NCBI RefSeq assembly: GCF_036632915.2
Contig: NZ_CP155552.1
Span: 2,232,001 to 2,296,000, forward strand
Reading direction: 5' to 3'
From: Faecalibacterium taiwanense
GTDB lineage: Bacteria > Bacillota > Clostridia > Oscillospirales > Ruminococcaceae
Length of the DNA stretch: 64,000 bases
The position numbers were made by a program, and so were the translations under genes. Shown piece after piece: positions 35,387 through 44,055 of the stretch (position 1 is its first letter; every line of letters starts with the position of its first letter). The notes below the pieces were generated by a model. That model worked only from the letters and a program-made list of their open reading frames with translations, searched no databases and was not told the origin of the DNA.

Positions 35387-35507
35387 AAACTCTCTCAGGC
35401 GCTAACGCGCCAGCTCCCCCGAAGGGGGAGCTCTTTATAGAGTCAGCGCATTCAAAAGCTCTCTCCTTCGGGAGAGCTGGCATTGCGCAGCAATGACTGA
35501 GAGGGTT
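35387..35507. repeat. Interspersed palindromic repeat, family A, copy 5
   Basis: Outer ends AAACTCTCTCAG and CTGAGAGGGTT. It includes two internal hairpins: GAGCTCCCCC-type (AGCTCCCCCGAAGGGGGAGCT) and GCTCTCTCCTTCGGGAGAGC, and the GCATTGCGCAGCAATG element. Confidence 0.8.
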
Positions 35508-35533
35508 CTATCTTATAAAAGGAGCACGCATCC

Positions 35534-36133
35534 ATGCCACAGAACATTGCACCGCCGGGCCTGATCTCCCTTCTTGCCGCCGCACTGGCACAGCAGCCCA
35601 CAAAGCCGCTGGTGCTGGCGCTGGATGGCCGCTGCGGCAGCGGCAAGACCACCCTTGCAAATACGCTGGCCCGGCAGTTTCCGGCCAGCATCACCCTGCA
35701 CACCGATGATTTTTACCTGCCGCCTGCACAGCGCATCCGCGGCTGGGAGAAAACGCCCTGCGCCAATATGGACCTTGCCCGCCTGCGGGACGAAGCCCTG
35801 CGCCCAGCCTACGAGGGCCAGGCGGTGCAGTACCGTGCCTATTCCTGCCGCGAGGGTGCGTACCTGCCCGCGCGGGAGCTGGCCGCGCAGCCGCTGGTGA
35901 TTTTGGAGGGCAGCTACAGCCACCACCCGCTGCTGACCGGTTACGAAACGCTGCGGGTGTTCCTGACCTACGCAAAAGAAGAGCAGACCCGCCGCCTGCA
36001 GGCGCGGGAGGGGGAGCGATATGCCAATTTTGCCGCCCGGTGGGTGCCGCTGGAGGAGGGCTATTTTGCCCAGTACCACATTGCGGAGACGGCGGATTTT
36101 GTGGTAGACACCACCCAAAGCGGGACGATTTGA
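35534..36133 (+). CDS. Uridine-kinase-like P-loop phosphotransferase
   Basis: 199 residues. Walker A DGRCGSGKTT (about residues 31-40), then TLHTDDFYLPPAQR (acceptor-site Asp pair as in uridine/phosphoribulokinase family) and VILEGSYSHH (Walker B-like strand). Length and motifs match uridine kinase-like proteins often annotated only as P-loop kinases. The phosphate acceptor is not certain. AAAAGGAG precedes ATG 35534. Monocistronic. Confidence 0.8.
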   Translation: MPQNIAPPGLISLLAAALAQQPTKPLVLALDGRCGSGKTTLANTLARQFPASITLHTDDFYLPPAQRIRGWEKTPCANMDLARLRDEALRPAYEGQAVQYRAYSCREGAYLPARELAAQPLVILEGSYSHHPLLTGYETLRVFLTYAKEEQTRRLQAREGERYANFAARWVPLEEGYFAQYHIAETADFVVDTTQSGTI

Positions 36134-36203
36134 AATGGCTTTCGCGCCGCCGGTAAGACCAAGGTGCCATATAGCAAAGCGGAAGAGCACCCCTTGAACC
36201 GAA

Positions 36204-36240
36204 CAAAGCCGGACAGCTTGCGGGCTGTCCGGCTTTTGGT
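36204..36240. terminator. Bidirectional terminator between kinase and rfb genes
   Basis: AAAGCCGGACAGC pairs with GCTGTCCGGCTTT, followed on plus by TTGGTTTT; on minus an AAAGCC start gives GTTCGG, so plus-strand use is the better one. Confidence 0.75.
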
Positions 36241-36260
36241 TTTGCTTGGTTTACAGGCTG

Positions 36261-37325
36261 TTACTTATTCTTGTACATATCCTGATAGTAGTTCTGGTAA
36301 TCACCGCTGGTGACATGGTCCATCCACTCCTGATGGTTCAGGTACCAGTCGATGGTCAGCACGATGCCCTTTTCAAAGGGGGTCTCGGGGTACCAGCCCA
36401 GATCGTTCTTGATCTTGGTGGGGTCGATGCCATAGCGGCGGTCGTGACCCAGACGGTCGGCCACATGCTTGATGAGGTCCTCGCTGATGCCCTCGTCCTG
36501 CAGACGGTCGTGGAGCTGGTTGATGATGGTCTTGACGATGAAGATGTTGGGGCGCTCGTTGTGGCCGCCCACGTTGTACACCTCACCGATCTTGCCGCCG
36601 TTGGCTACCATGTCGATGGCCTTGCAGTGATCTTCCACATACAGCCAGTCGCGGATCTGCATACCGTCGCCGTAGACGGGCAGCTGCTTGTGGTGCTTGA
36701 CGTTGTTGATCATCAGGGGGATCAGCTTCTCCGGGAACTGGTAGGGGCCGTAGTTGTTGGAGCAGCGGGTGATGTTCACGGGCATGCCGTAGGTATCGTG
36801 GAATGCCATAACGAACATATCGGCGCTGGCCTTGGAGGAAGAATAGGGGCTGTGGGGGCACAGGGGGGTGGTCTCCATAAAGTAGCCGTCCGCACCCAGT
36901 GCGCCGTACACCTCATCGGTGGACACCTGCAGGTACTTCTTGCCCTCTTTCCAAGTCTTGGCATCGGCATCATACCATGCTTCCTTGGCGCGCTGCAGCA
37001 GGTTGACGGTGCCCATCACGTTGCTCTGCACAAAAATTTCGGGGTTCTTGATGGAGCGGTCCACGTGGCTCTCGGCGGCAAAGTTGATGACGTAATCGAA
37101 ATCGTACTTCTGGAACAGGCCTTCCACCAGCTCCTTGTCGCAGATATCGCCCTGCACGAACACATGGCGGGGGTCGCCCTCCACATCCTTCAGGTTTTCC
37201 AGATTGCCGGCGTAGGTCAGCTTATCCAGATTGACCAGCAGGATCTCCGGGTATTTCTTGAGCATATAATGCACAAAGTTGGAGCCAATAAAACCGGCGC
37301 AGCCGGTGATCAGATAGGTTTTCAT
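36261..37325 (-). CDS. rfbB: dTDP-glucose 4,6-dehydratase
   Basis: 354 residues, extended SDR fold. The NAD-binding GCAGFIGSNFVHYML start (Gly-x2-Gly-x2-Gly) and catalytic triad are clear: Thr in VSTDEVYGALG and YSSSKASADM for Tyr-x3-Lys, with Asp/Glu in TDEVYG. RCSNNYGPYQFPEK and YGDGMQIRDWLYVEDH are strong RmlB signatures. It makes dTDP-4-keto-6-deoxyglucose. AGAGG precedes the ATG. It is the third gene of an rfbA-rfbD-rfbB operon read leftwards. Confidence 0.95.
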   Translation of the reverse strand: MKTYLITGCAGFIGSNFVHYMLKKYPEILLVNLDKLTYAGNLENLKDVEGDPRHVFVQGDICDKELVEGLFQKYDFDYVINFAAESHVDRSIKNPEIFVQSNVMGTVNLLQRAKEAWYDADAKTWKEGKKYLQVSTDEVYGALGADGYFMETTPLCPHSPYSSSKASADMFVMAFHDTYGMPVNITRCSNNYGPYQFPEKLIPLMINNVKHHKQLPVYGDGMQIRDWLYVEDHCKAIDMVANGGKIGEVYNVGGHNERPNIFIVKTIINQLHDRLQDEGISEDLIKHVADRLGHDRRYGIDPTKIKNDLGWYPETPFEKGIVLTIDWYLNHQEWMDHVTSGDYQNYYQDMYKNK

Positions 37326-37343
37326 AGGTTCAATTTCCTCTTT

Positions 37344-38261
37344 TCAGTCTTTCATCCCGTTGTCGCCGTCCCAGTGGGCGAAGAAGCAGGCCAGAGCGTC
37401 TCTCCAGTCGCGCACATCGTTGCCCACGGTGCAGCGCAGCATCCGGTTGTCCAGTGCGCTCCACTTGGGGCGGTCGGCGCTTTCCGGGTGCTTTGCCTTG
37501 TATTCCTCGCTGGTGCAGGGTGCCACAGCGGCATCCACGCCGGACAGGCGGATGATCTCGGACGCAAAATCATACCACGAGCAGATGCCCTCGCCGGTGC
37601 AGTGATACAGGCCGTACTCGTGGGTCACGCACAACTGCAGGATCTCGTGGGCCAGATCCACCGCGTTGGTGGGGTTGCCGCACTGGTCATTGACCACTTC
37701 CAGCTTGCCAAACTTCTTGCCTGCGTTCACGATGGTCTTGACGAAGTTTTTGCCGTAGTAGCTGTAGAGCCACGCGGTGCGCACGATGAAGTGACGGTGG
37801 CAGAACTGCTCCACATACTTTTCCCCCATGAGCTTGGTAGAGCCATAGGCGCTGATGGGGCCGGGAATGGTGGCTTCGTCCTGTGCAACGCCGCCGTTCT
37901 CACGGCCGGAGAACACATAATCGGTGGAGACGTGTACCAGTCGTGCACCGGTCTTTTCCGCTGCCTGTGCCAGATTGCGGGGGCCGAGGGCGTTTGCCTT
38001 GAAGGCGGCATCATGGTTCACTTCGCAGCCGTCCACATTGGTGTAGGCAGCGCAGTTGATGATGACATCCGGGCGGTTGCGGCGGATGAACTCGTCCACC
38101 ATTTTGTAGTTGGAGATATCCAGATCCGGCAGGTCCACGGCGATCACCGTGGCATTGAGCAGCTTTTCGGGGATGGGGCCGATCTCGCTGCGGCCTTCGC
38201 GCAGCTGCTTGAGGATCTCGGTGCCCAGCTGACCCTTGCAGCCGGTAACAATGATTTTCAT
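37344..38261 (-). CDS. rfbD: dTDP-4-dehydrorhamnose reductase
   Basis: 305 residues. N-terminal NAD(P)-binding VTGCKGQLGTEILKQL, DLDISNY, NCAAYTNVDGCE, VSTDYVFSGRE and the YGSTKLMGE catalytic Tyr-x3-Lys segment, then RTAWLYSYYGKNFVKT. All are RmlD signatures. It reduces dTDP-4-keto-rhamnose to dTDP-rhamnose. Eighteen bases separate it from rfbB and 21 from rfbA. No rfbC epimerase is encoded between them or fused. Confidence 0.94.
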   Translation of the reverse strand: MKIIVTGCKGQLGTEILKQLREGRSEIGPIPEKLLNATVIAVDLPDLDISNYKMVDEFIRRNRPDVIINCAAYTNVDGCEVNHDAAFKANALGPRNLAQAAEKTGARLVHVSTDYVFSGRENGGVAQDEATIPGPISAYGSTKLMGEKYVEQFCHRHFIVRTAWLYSYYGKNFVKTIVNAGKKFGKLEVVNDQCGNPTNAVDLAHEILQLCVTHEYGLYHCTGEGICSWYDFASEIIRLSGVDAAVAPCTSEEYKAKHPESADRPKWSALDNRMLRCTVGNDVRDWRDALACFFAHWDGDNGMKD

Positions 38262-38282
38262 ATGGGTATGCCTCTCTTTTGC

Positions 38283-39170
38283 TTAATAGCGCAGCTTGCC
38301 GTCTGCAACGTTCTTCAGGTGCTGGCCGTAAGGACTCTTGCCGTAGCGCTCAGCGCTTTCCAGCAGGGTGTCGCGGTCGATCCAGCCGTACTTGAAGGCG
38401 ATCTCTTCCGGCGCACTGATCTTGATGCCCTGACGCTTCTCGATCATGCGCACAAAATCGGCTGCCTCCACCAGACTGTCCATGGTGCCGGTGTCCAGCC
38501 ATGCAAAACCGCGGCCCAGCAGCTGAACATCCAGCTCGTCCTTCTTCAGATACATGTCATTCAAGGTGGTGATCTCCAGCTCGCCGCGGGCAGAGGGCTT
38601 GACCTGCTTTGCCATCTTCACAACCTCTTTGTTATAGAAGTACAGGCCGGTGATGGCGTAGTTGGACTTGGGATGCTGCGGCTTTTCCTCCACGCTGAGC
38701 ACCTTGCCGTCCTTGTCGAACTCCACGATGCCAAAACGCTCCGGGTCCTGCACATAGTAGCCGAACACGGTGCAGCGGCCTTTGTTTTCCGCATTGGCGG
38801 CGGCGGTCTTGAGGATCTTGGAGAAGCCGTTGCCGTAGAAGATGTTATCGCCCAGGATCATGGCGCAGCAGTCGTCGCCAATGAACTCTTCGCCCAGAAT
38901 GAAGGCCTGTGCCAGACCGTCCGGAGAGGGCTGAACTTTATACTGCAGATGGATGCCGTACTGGCTGCCATCACCCAGCAGCGCCTCAAAGCGAGGCGTA
39001 TCGGTCGGGGTGGAGATGATCAGGATGTCCTGAATGCCTGCCAGCATCAGCGTGGACAGGGGGTAATAGATCATCGGCTTGTCGTAGACCGGCAGCAGCT
39101 GCTTGCTGGTGACCATAGTCAGCGGGTAAAGCCGGGTGCCGGCACCGCCGGCAAGAATGATACCTTTCAT
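38283..39170 (-). CDS. rfbA: Glucose-1-phosphate thymidylyltransferase
   Basis: 295 residues. The nucleotidyltransferase motif [44 protein letters not shown] and ILGDNIFYG are all RmlA hallmarks. It makes dTDP-glucose from dTTP and glucose-1-phosphate, first step to dTDP-rhamnose. AAAGGAG precedes ATG 39170. First gene of the operon; promoter at 39342-39370. Confidence 0.96.
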   Translation of the reverse strand: MKGIILAGGAGTRLYPLTMVTSKQLLPVYDKPMIYYPLSTLMLAGIQDILIISTPTDTPRFEALLGDGSQYGIHLQYKVQPSPDGLAQAFILGEEFIGDDCCAMILGDNIFYGNGFSKILKTAAANAENKGRCTVFGYYVQDPERFGIVEFDKDGKVLSVEEKPQHPKSNYAITGLYFYNKEVVKMAKQVKPSARGELEITTLNDMYLKKDELDVQLLGRGFAWLDTGTMDSLVEAADFVRMIEKRQGIKISAPEEIAFKYGWIDRDTLLESAERYGKSPYGQHLKNVADGKLRY

Positions 39171-39341
39171 ATTTGTGCACTCCTTTAAAATAGATTGAAA
39201 AGTTGTGCAGCTGTACGCCGCCCAGACGGGAGACCGCCCGGATGACGTATGGATTCAAAGCGGAGCTGCGTCCGCTGTAAACAAATTCAGGAGCCGCTCT
39301 CCCCTGCCCGGAACGGCAAAATGGGAATAACAGTTCACTTT

Positions 39342-39370
39342 ATTTTACTATCAAATCACACAAAAAGCAA
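39342..39370 (-). promoter_or_regulatory. Promoter of the rfbADB operon
   Basis: Minus strand TTGCTT (complement of 39365-39370), 17-base spacer, TAAAAT (complement of 39342-39347). The leader to rfbA is about 165 bases, with no recognised motif. Confidence 0.7.
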
Positions 39371-39373
39371 GAA

Positions 39374-39413
39374 AGAACGGCTTTCCCGAAAAATTTTCCG
39401 GAAAAGCCGTTCT
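39374..39413 (-). terminator. Terminator of the glycosyltransferase operon
   Basis: AGAACGGCTTT and AAAGCCGTTCT pair with an inner CCCG/CCGG extension; on the minus strand TTCTTGCTTTTT follows. It separates the glycosyltransferase genes from the rfb promoter. Confidence 0.8.
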
Positions 39414-39414
39414 G

Positions 39415-39501
39415 AAACTCCTTCAATCTCGCATTTGTTCCGCTCAAAAGGCCCCCTCTCCGAGGGGGCTGGCAATGCCGCAGGCATTGGCTGGGGGAGT
39501 T
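39415..39501. repeat. Interspersed palindromic repeat, family A, copy 6 (short)
   Basis: Outer ends GAAACTCCTTCAA and GGCTGGGGGAGTTA; inner GGCCCCCTCTCCGAGGGGGC and GGCAATGCCGCAGGCATTGG. Its right end includes the stop codon of the glycosyltransferase gene. Confidence 0.7.
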
Positions 39502-40291
39502 ACCACGCAAAGCCCCACTTGGAGAAATAGCGCAGCAGGCTGCGCAGCTGCCACAAAAAGGGCTTCAGACTGCGGTGCGCGGCGCGGTGCCATGCATGGA
39601 TGGCCGTATACTGGGGCACCAGATACGCTTTGCCCCGGGTGCGCATCTTCTGGGTGAGATCGGCGTCCTCCACATACATGAAGTAGTCCTCATCAAAGCC
39701 GCCCACAGCCTTGAACACCGCAGTGTCCACGGCCGAGAAGCTGCCGGTGCAGAACTCGATCTCGGTGGGTTTTGTCAGGTCTTTGTCCGCCATGAGATAG
39801 CGCTCGTTGTACTTTGCCCAGAATTTCAGGCAGGGCAGCTGGCGGTACACCATGGCCCGCACACTGCACCGGCGCAGCGGCAGACGCTGGGGCCGCCCGT
39901 CCGGGAAGGTGAGCGCGGGCCGCGCCATCACCACGCCGGGGTGCTGTGCCATCCAGTCCGCAAGGTCACTCAGCGTATCCGCAGTGAGCTGGATATCCGG
40001 GTTCAGGATAAAGTGCACCCGGCTTTGCAGCAGGCTGAGCACCGTGTTGTGGCCGGTGCCAAAGCCGCCGTTCTCTGTGCGGCAGAGCACCTCCACCTTC
40101 TGGTCCTCGCGGATGTGCAGGGTGCCGTCCTTCGCGGCCTTGGCAAGGCGCTGGCCGCTGCCGTCCGGGCTGGCGTTGTCCACCAGATACAGTGTCAGCG
40201 GGTGGCGGCGGGTGCAGTCCAGCACGGTCTGTGCCGCCCTGAGCGCTTCATCCGCGCCGTTATAAACTACGATACAAGCAGAAAGTTCCAT
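39500..40291 (-). CDS. GT2 glycosyltransferase, rhamnosyltransferase-like
   Basis: 263 residues from ATG 40291 with GGAG eight bases upstream (the in-frame GTG at 40300 lacks a site). GT-A fold: SACIVVYNGADEAL, LVDNASPDGSGQ, ENGGFGTGHN, FILNPDIQL (Asn-Pro-Asp variant of the DxD metal motif) and GGFDEDYFMYVEDADLTQK (catalytic ED-type motif). This pattern matches WbbL-type rhamnosyltransferases. With dTDP-rhamnose genes alongside, rhamnose transfer to cell-surface polysaccharide is likely. Stop codon lies within a repeat copy. Confidence 0.87.
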   Translation of the reverse strand: MELSACIVVYNGADEALRAAQTVLDCTRRHPLTLYLVDNASPDGSGQRLAKAAKDGTLHIREDQKVEVLCRTENGGFGTGHNTVLSLLQSRVHFILNPDIQLTADTLSDLADWMAQHPGVVMARPALTFPDGRPQRLPLRRCSVRAMVYRQLPCLKFWAKYNERYLMADKDLTKPTEIEFCTGSFSAVDTAVFKAVGGFDEDYFMYVEDADLTQKMRTRGKAYLVPQYTAIHAWHRAAHRSLKPFLWQLRSLLRYFSKWGFAW

Positions 40292-40296
40292 GTCGT

Positions 40297-42720
40297 TCAC
40301 TCCAGCGGTTTGATGTCAAAGCTGAAGTCCTCTTTCATCAGGTCAAAGTTCGGGTTCATGCAGGGGTCGCCTGCGGCCAGCTGCTTTGCCCACCGCTTCT
40401 GGAAGCGCTCCACCTCCGAGATGAAGCGCTTGCGCTTGACCGGGTTCTCGTCCAGACCGCGGCTCTTGCTCTCGTAGTGGTACAGCTGTGCAAACGGGGT
40501 GAACACGTTGGTATAGCCCGCTTCGCGCACGCGCACGCAGAAGTCCACGTCGTTGAAGGCCACAGCAAAGCTCTCGTCCAGACCATTCACCTGCTCGTAG
40601 ACGCTCCTGCGCACCATCAGGCAGGCGGCAGTGACCGCATACACATCCTGTGCATAGACCAGACGTCCCATATAGCCGGGGTGGCCCACCGGGAAGTTCT
40701 TGTGCATGTGGGCCGCAAGGGTCAAAAAGCCGAAGCCGATGCCCGCGTGCTGGATGGTGTTGTCCGGATAAAGCAGCTTTGCGCCCACGCAGCCCACACG
40801 GTCCTGCTGGGCGTACATGAGCATTTCTTCGATCCAGCGCGGAGAAATGACCTCGGTATCGTTGTTGAGCAGCAGCAGATATTCGCCGGTGGCTTCCTTT
40901 GCGCCAAAGTTGTTCAGGGCGCTGTAGTTGAAGCCGGTGCCCTGCCATGTGATCACCTTCAGGTTTTTGTGCTCCTTCTGCAGCTTTTCATAGCAGCGGA
41001 AGGTGGCAGGCTCCCTGCTGTTGTTCTCGATGACGATGATCTCAAGATCCTCATAGGTGCTCCTGCGGTAGATGGACTCCACGCAGGTGCGCAGGTCGGA
41101 AGAATGGTCGCAGCTGGGGATCAGGATGCTGACCCGGCCCGGCTTTGTGATGGTATAGTCCGTCTTATAGAAGCCCGGCGTACCCGGGATCATGGAAACT
41201 TCATCCACCGGCACACCCACACGCTCGTAGTGGGCATACAGGGCCTTGACCGCAGCTTCCAGACAGTAGGTTTTGGCCGAAATGTTGCTTGCCACGCTGG
41301 TGGGGCTGGAGCGCCAGTAGTACAGCAGGTGCGGGATATGCACGATCTTGTGCGCCTTTTCGGTCAGGCGCAGGTAGAGGTCATAGTCCTGACTGCCGTT
41401 GTAGGCTGCACGCTCATCGCCGCCCACAGCGGCCAGCAGCTTTGCGCTGAACACGCTCAGGTGGCAGATATAGTTGTTGGAGCGCAGATTATCCAGCATA
41501 TAATCCGGCTTGAAATGGTAAACGGTCAGATGGTCGATGTCGCCCTCAAAGGTCACTTCATCCGTATACACAAAGTCTGCGCCCTGTTCGGCAATGGCCT
41601 GTGCCACGTACCACAGAGCACAGGGGTGCAGGATATCATCGTGGTCCAGCAGGGCGATGAACTCGCCCGTTGCCAGCGCAAAGCCCTGATTGGTGTTGCC
41701 CGCAATGCCCTCGTTCTTTTCCAGCTTCTGGTAACGGATGCGGGGGTCTTCCGCAGCACGGGCTGCTACGGTCTGGCCCACCGTCTCGTCCTGTCCGGCA
41801 TCCACAAGGCACAGCTCCCAGTTCTGATAGGTCTGGTTCTGCACCGAGTCCAGCAGCTCCACCAGAAACTGCTGCGGCGTATTGTACAGCGGCACCACGA
41901 TGCTGATGCGCGGCGCGGCGGGCTGGTCGGCCGCCTGCCTTACCAGCAGCTCTGCGCTGGCAAAGCGGTCGGCGCGCATGGTCCTGCCCGGGAACAGCTT
42001 CGCATATTCCTTTTTGGCCTTTGCCTGCGCACGCACGCCGGAAATGCCCACCCGGCGCAGCTGGCCCAGAAAGACGAACGGCGGGAAGGTGTGTGCCAGC
42101 TGACGGCCCTTGCTGACAAAGTAGCGCAGCGGCCAGCTCATCTTCCAGAAAGTAGAGCTGGTCACATTGTTCAGTGTCTTTTCCAGATCCTGCTCATGGC
42201 TGCGGCTCAGCGAAAGATCGCTGCGCAGACGCTCCAGCTGAGCCGTCTGCTCTTCGCCGGTGCGTTCGGCCTGCTGCATCCGCTCTCGCAGATCGTCCAG
42301 CGTCATCTCGTAGCCTGCCAGCAGCTGCTGTGCATCCTGCACAGCGGCGCTGCGGCAGAACAGCGCGGTCTGCTGGGCTTTGCCGCGGTTCTTCCACTCA
42401 AAATCCCGGTACAGGCCCTGTGCGGCCAGCTGCTTTGCACAGTCAGCCATGGCCGATGCATCGGTGCATACCAGCAGCACCTGTGCACACTGCAGTGCGG
42501 GCAGATCCACCCATTCCGGGTCCTCCACCACCAGCAGGGCAGCGGTGCCCTGCTCTGCATTCTCCGGCAGCAGCTGTGCGCCGGCCTTTTCCAGTGCTTC
42601 GGCCAGTGCGCCGCTGCCGCCCAGCACCTGAATGCTGGCAGGGGTCAGCTCCCGCACGATGCGCTGCGCCAGTGCACGGCAGCGCTCGGCCTGTCGTTTG
42701 GTTTCTTTTTCCTGATCCAT
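40297..42720 (-). CDS. Tandem-GT2 glycosyltransferase with N-terminal SAM-fold-like and coiled-coil region
   Basis: 807 residues. Residues 1 to about 135 have a Rossmann-like pattern (IQVLGGSGALAEALEKAG, AALLVVEDPEWVDL); about 140-190 is a predicted coiled coil rich in Gln/Glu/Arg. GT2 domain 1 (about 275-500) has ISIVVPLYNTPQQFL and LLDHDDILHP; GT2 domain 2 (about 525-780) has VSILIPSCDHSSDL, LLLNNDTEVI and ESFAVAFNDVDFCVRVREAG. Two catalytic domains suggest a bifunctional or processive enzyme for a surface polysaccharide such as a rhamnan. Five bases separate it from the downstream GT2 gene. Confidence 0.86.
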   Translation of the reverse strand: MDQEKETKRQAERCRALAQRIVRELTPASIQVLGGSGALAEALEKAGAQLLPENAEQGTAALLVVEDPEWVDLPALQCAQVLLVCTDASAMADCAKQLAAQGLYRDFEWKNRGKAQQTALFCRSAAVQDAQQLLAGYEMTLDDLRERMQQAERTGEEQTAQLERLRSDLSLSRSHEQDLEKTLNNVTSSTFWKMSWPLRYFVSKGRQLAHTFPPFVFLGQLRRVGISGVRAQAKAKKEYAKLFPGRTMRADRFASAELLVRQAADQPAAPRISIVVPLYNTPQQFLVELLDSVQNQTYQNWELCLVDAGQDETVGQTVAARAAEDPRIRYQKLEKNEGIAGNTNQGFALATGEFIALLDHDDILHPCALWYVAQAIAEQGADFVYTDEVTFEGDIDHLTVYHFKPDYMLDNLRSNNYICHLSVFSAKLLAAVGGDERAAYNGSQDYDLYLRLTEKAHKIVHIPHLLYYWRSSPTSVASNISAKTYCLEAAVKALYAHYERVGVPVDEVSMIPGTPGFYKTDYTITKPGRVSILIPSCDHSSDLRTCVESIYRRSTYEDLEIIVIENNSREPATFRCYEKLQKEHKNLKVITWQGTGFNYSALNNFGAKEATGEYLLLLNNDTEVISPRWIEEMLMYAQQDRVGCVGAKLLYPDNTIQHAGIGFGFLTLAAHMHKNFPVGHPGYMGRLVYAQDVYAVTAACLMVRRSVYEQVNGLDESFAVAFNDVDFCVRVREAGYTNVFTPFAQLYHYESKSRGLDENPVKRKRFISEVERFQKRWAKQLAAGDPCMNPNFDLMKEDFSFDIKPLE

Positions 42721-42850
42721 TCCGATCTCCGCTCCTATGGAACTTTTTTATCTTAAAATGATCTCTCAAAAAATCACACGATTTATAGTATACCAAATCC
42801 GGCATGATTTGAGAAGGTTTTGCGCGCATTTCTTTGCAGTTTTCCACTGC

Positions 42851-43900
42851 TTACCAGTGGAACAGGCTGTGCAGCCAGCCAAAGAACCCACCGCCGGAGC
42901 TGCCGGAAGTGGAAATGCTCACACCCGTGTAGTAGTGGCTCAGGATCTCCCGGTAGCCCATGCCCTGCTCCTGTGCGTAACCCACAGCACCGCACTGGCT
43001 CATGCCCACGCCATGGCCAAAGCCGTAATAGGTCATGCAGGGAGTGCCGCTTTCGTCCGCGCCAAAGTCGAAGCAGTAGCGGGAGGAAACGAACTGGCCG
43101 ATATAGCGGTAGCTGCGGCCATTGGAAACAAAGGTGTTGTACTGCACAAAGCCGCCCAGATCCTTGTGGGTGGTGTCGGCGCTGACGTAGGGCTCGCCGG
43201 TGCGGCTGTCGTTATACTCTTTATAGGTATAGTCTTTTCCGATGACCCGGCGCAGCTTGTTGTGGTACTGCTCCTCGTAGGGGCTCTCCACGCTCTGCAG
43301 ATACGGCACATCGGTGCCCCATGCGTCCCGGCCGGAGCAGGTGCCGTACACGCCGGTCTGGGTGTTGTAGCCCGCACTGGCCGACCACACGGCGTCGCAG
43401 ACGCTGCCGTTGTAGGTAAGGATCTCATTTTTCACCGGTTCCACCGCCCTGCGGATGGCTTCCCGTGCCGAGGACGGGATCTGATCCACCGGAGTGTAGA
43501 TAAGCGCATTGGCAGAGGAGCCGTACTGCTTGTGGTATTCCAGATAGGAATGGATGGCCACCGCCTGTGCCTTCCACGCCTGCTGGGCGGCGCTGGCGCT
43601 GACATAGCTGCCAATGGAGCCAAGCTCCGTGTAGGTAATGCCCACAAGGCAGTCCACAAGGTTCAGCGTAACATTGCGCTGCAGGCCTTTTCCCTTGATG
43701 TTGAGGTAAGGCATGGTGATGGTATCACTGGTGCCAAAGAGCCATGCAAGGCAGTTTTCCTCCTCGGCAGGGATCAGGGTCGTGTCCGCGCCGCCCATAG
43801 TGGTGGCTGCCGAAGCCGCCGGGGCCAGCACGCAAACGCACAGCGCTGCTGCCAGCACAAACGCCGCCGCGCGGCGCACAAACCGATGCAGATGTTTCAA
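42851..43900 (-). CDS. SpoIID/LytB-domain secreted protein (amidase-enhancer-like)
   Basis: 349 residues from a TTG at 43900, chosen because AGGAGG ends seven bases ahead; the longer frame to a GTG at 43957 lacks a site. A signal peptide (RRAAAFVLAAALCVCVLAPA) is followed by a SpoIID domain with WKAQAVAIHSYLEYHKQYG, SASAGYNTQTGVYGT and the diagnostic GHGVGMSQCGAVGYAQ. SpoIID proteins are lytic transglycosylases or activators acting on peptidoglycan, in engulfment of spore formers and in vegetative cells otherwise. No sporulation genes accompany it. Confidence 0.9.
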   Translation of the reverse strand: MKHLHRFVRRAAAFVLAAALCVCVLAPAASAATTMGGADTTLIPAEEENCLAWLFGTSDTITMPYLNIKGKGLQRNVTLNLVDCLVGITYTELGSIGSYVSASAAQQAWKAQAVAIHSYLEYHKQYGSSANALIYTPVDQIPSSAREAIRRAVEPVKNEILTYNGSVCDAVWSASAGYNTQTGVYGTCSGRDAWGTDVPYLQSVESPYEEQYHNKLRRVIGKDYTYKEYNDSRTGEPYVSADTTHKDLGGFVQYNTFVSNGRSYRYIGQFVSSRYCFDFGADESGTPCMTYYGFGHGVGMSQCGAVGYAQEQGMGYREILSHYYTGVSISTSGSSGGGFFGWLHSLFHW

Positions 43901-44007
43901 AAGTGATCTCCTCCTGTTTTTTGCAGATTTCTGACTGTATTTTTTACAGTGTAACACAGCCTGCGCCTGCGGGCAAGGACTGGACTTTCGTTTTCACATC
44001 TGGACAA

Positions 44008-44051
44008 AGAAGAAACCGGAGGGCCTTTCCCGTTCGGGCTGCTCTCCGGTC
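44008..44051 (-). terminator. Terminator of the GGDEF/HD-GYP gene
   Basis: ACCGGAG pairs with CTCCGGT, with further internal pairing; on the minus strand TTCTTCTTT follows. Four bases beyond the stop codon. Confidence 0.7.
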
Positions 44052-44055
44052 TGAT

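Noticed and set aside
36246-39188. A 980-codon open frame on the plus strand opposite rfbB, rfbD and rfbA
   Set aside because: It is the mirror of three well-supported genes; high GC at third positions of the real genes removes stop codons from the opposite strand. It has no family motifs and no ribosome-binding site.
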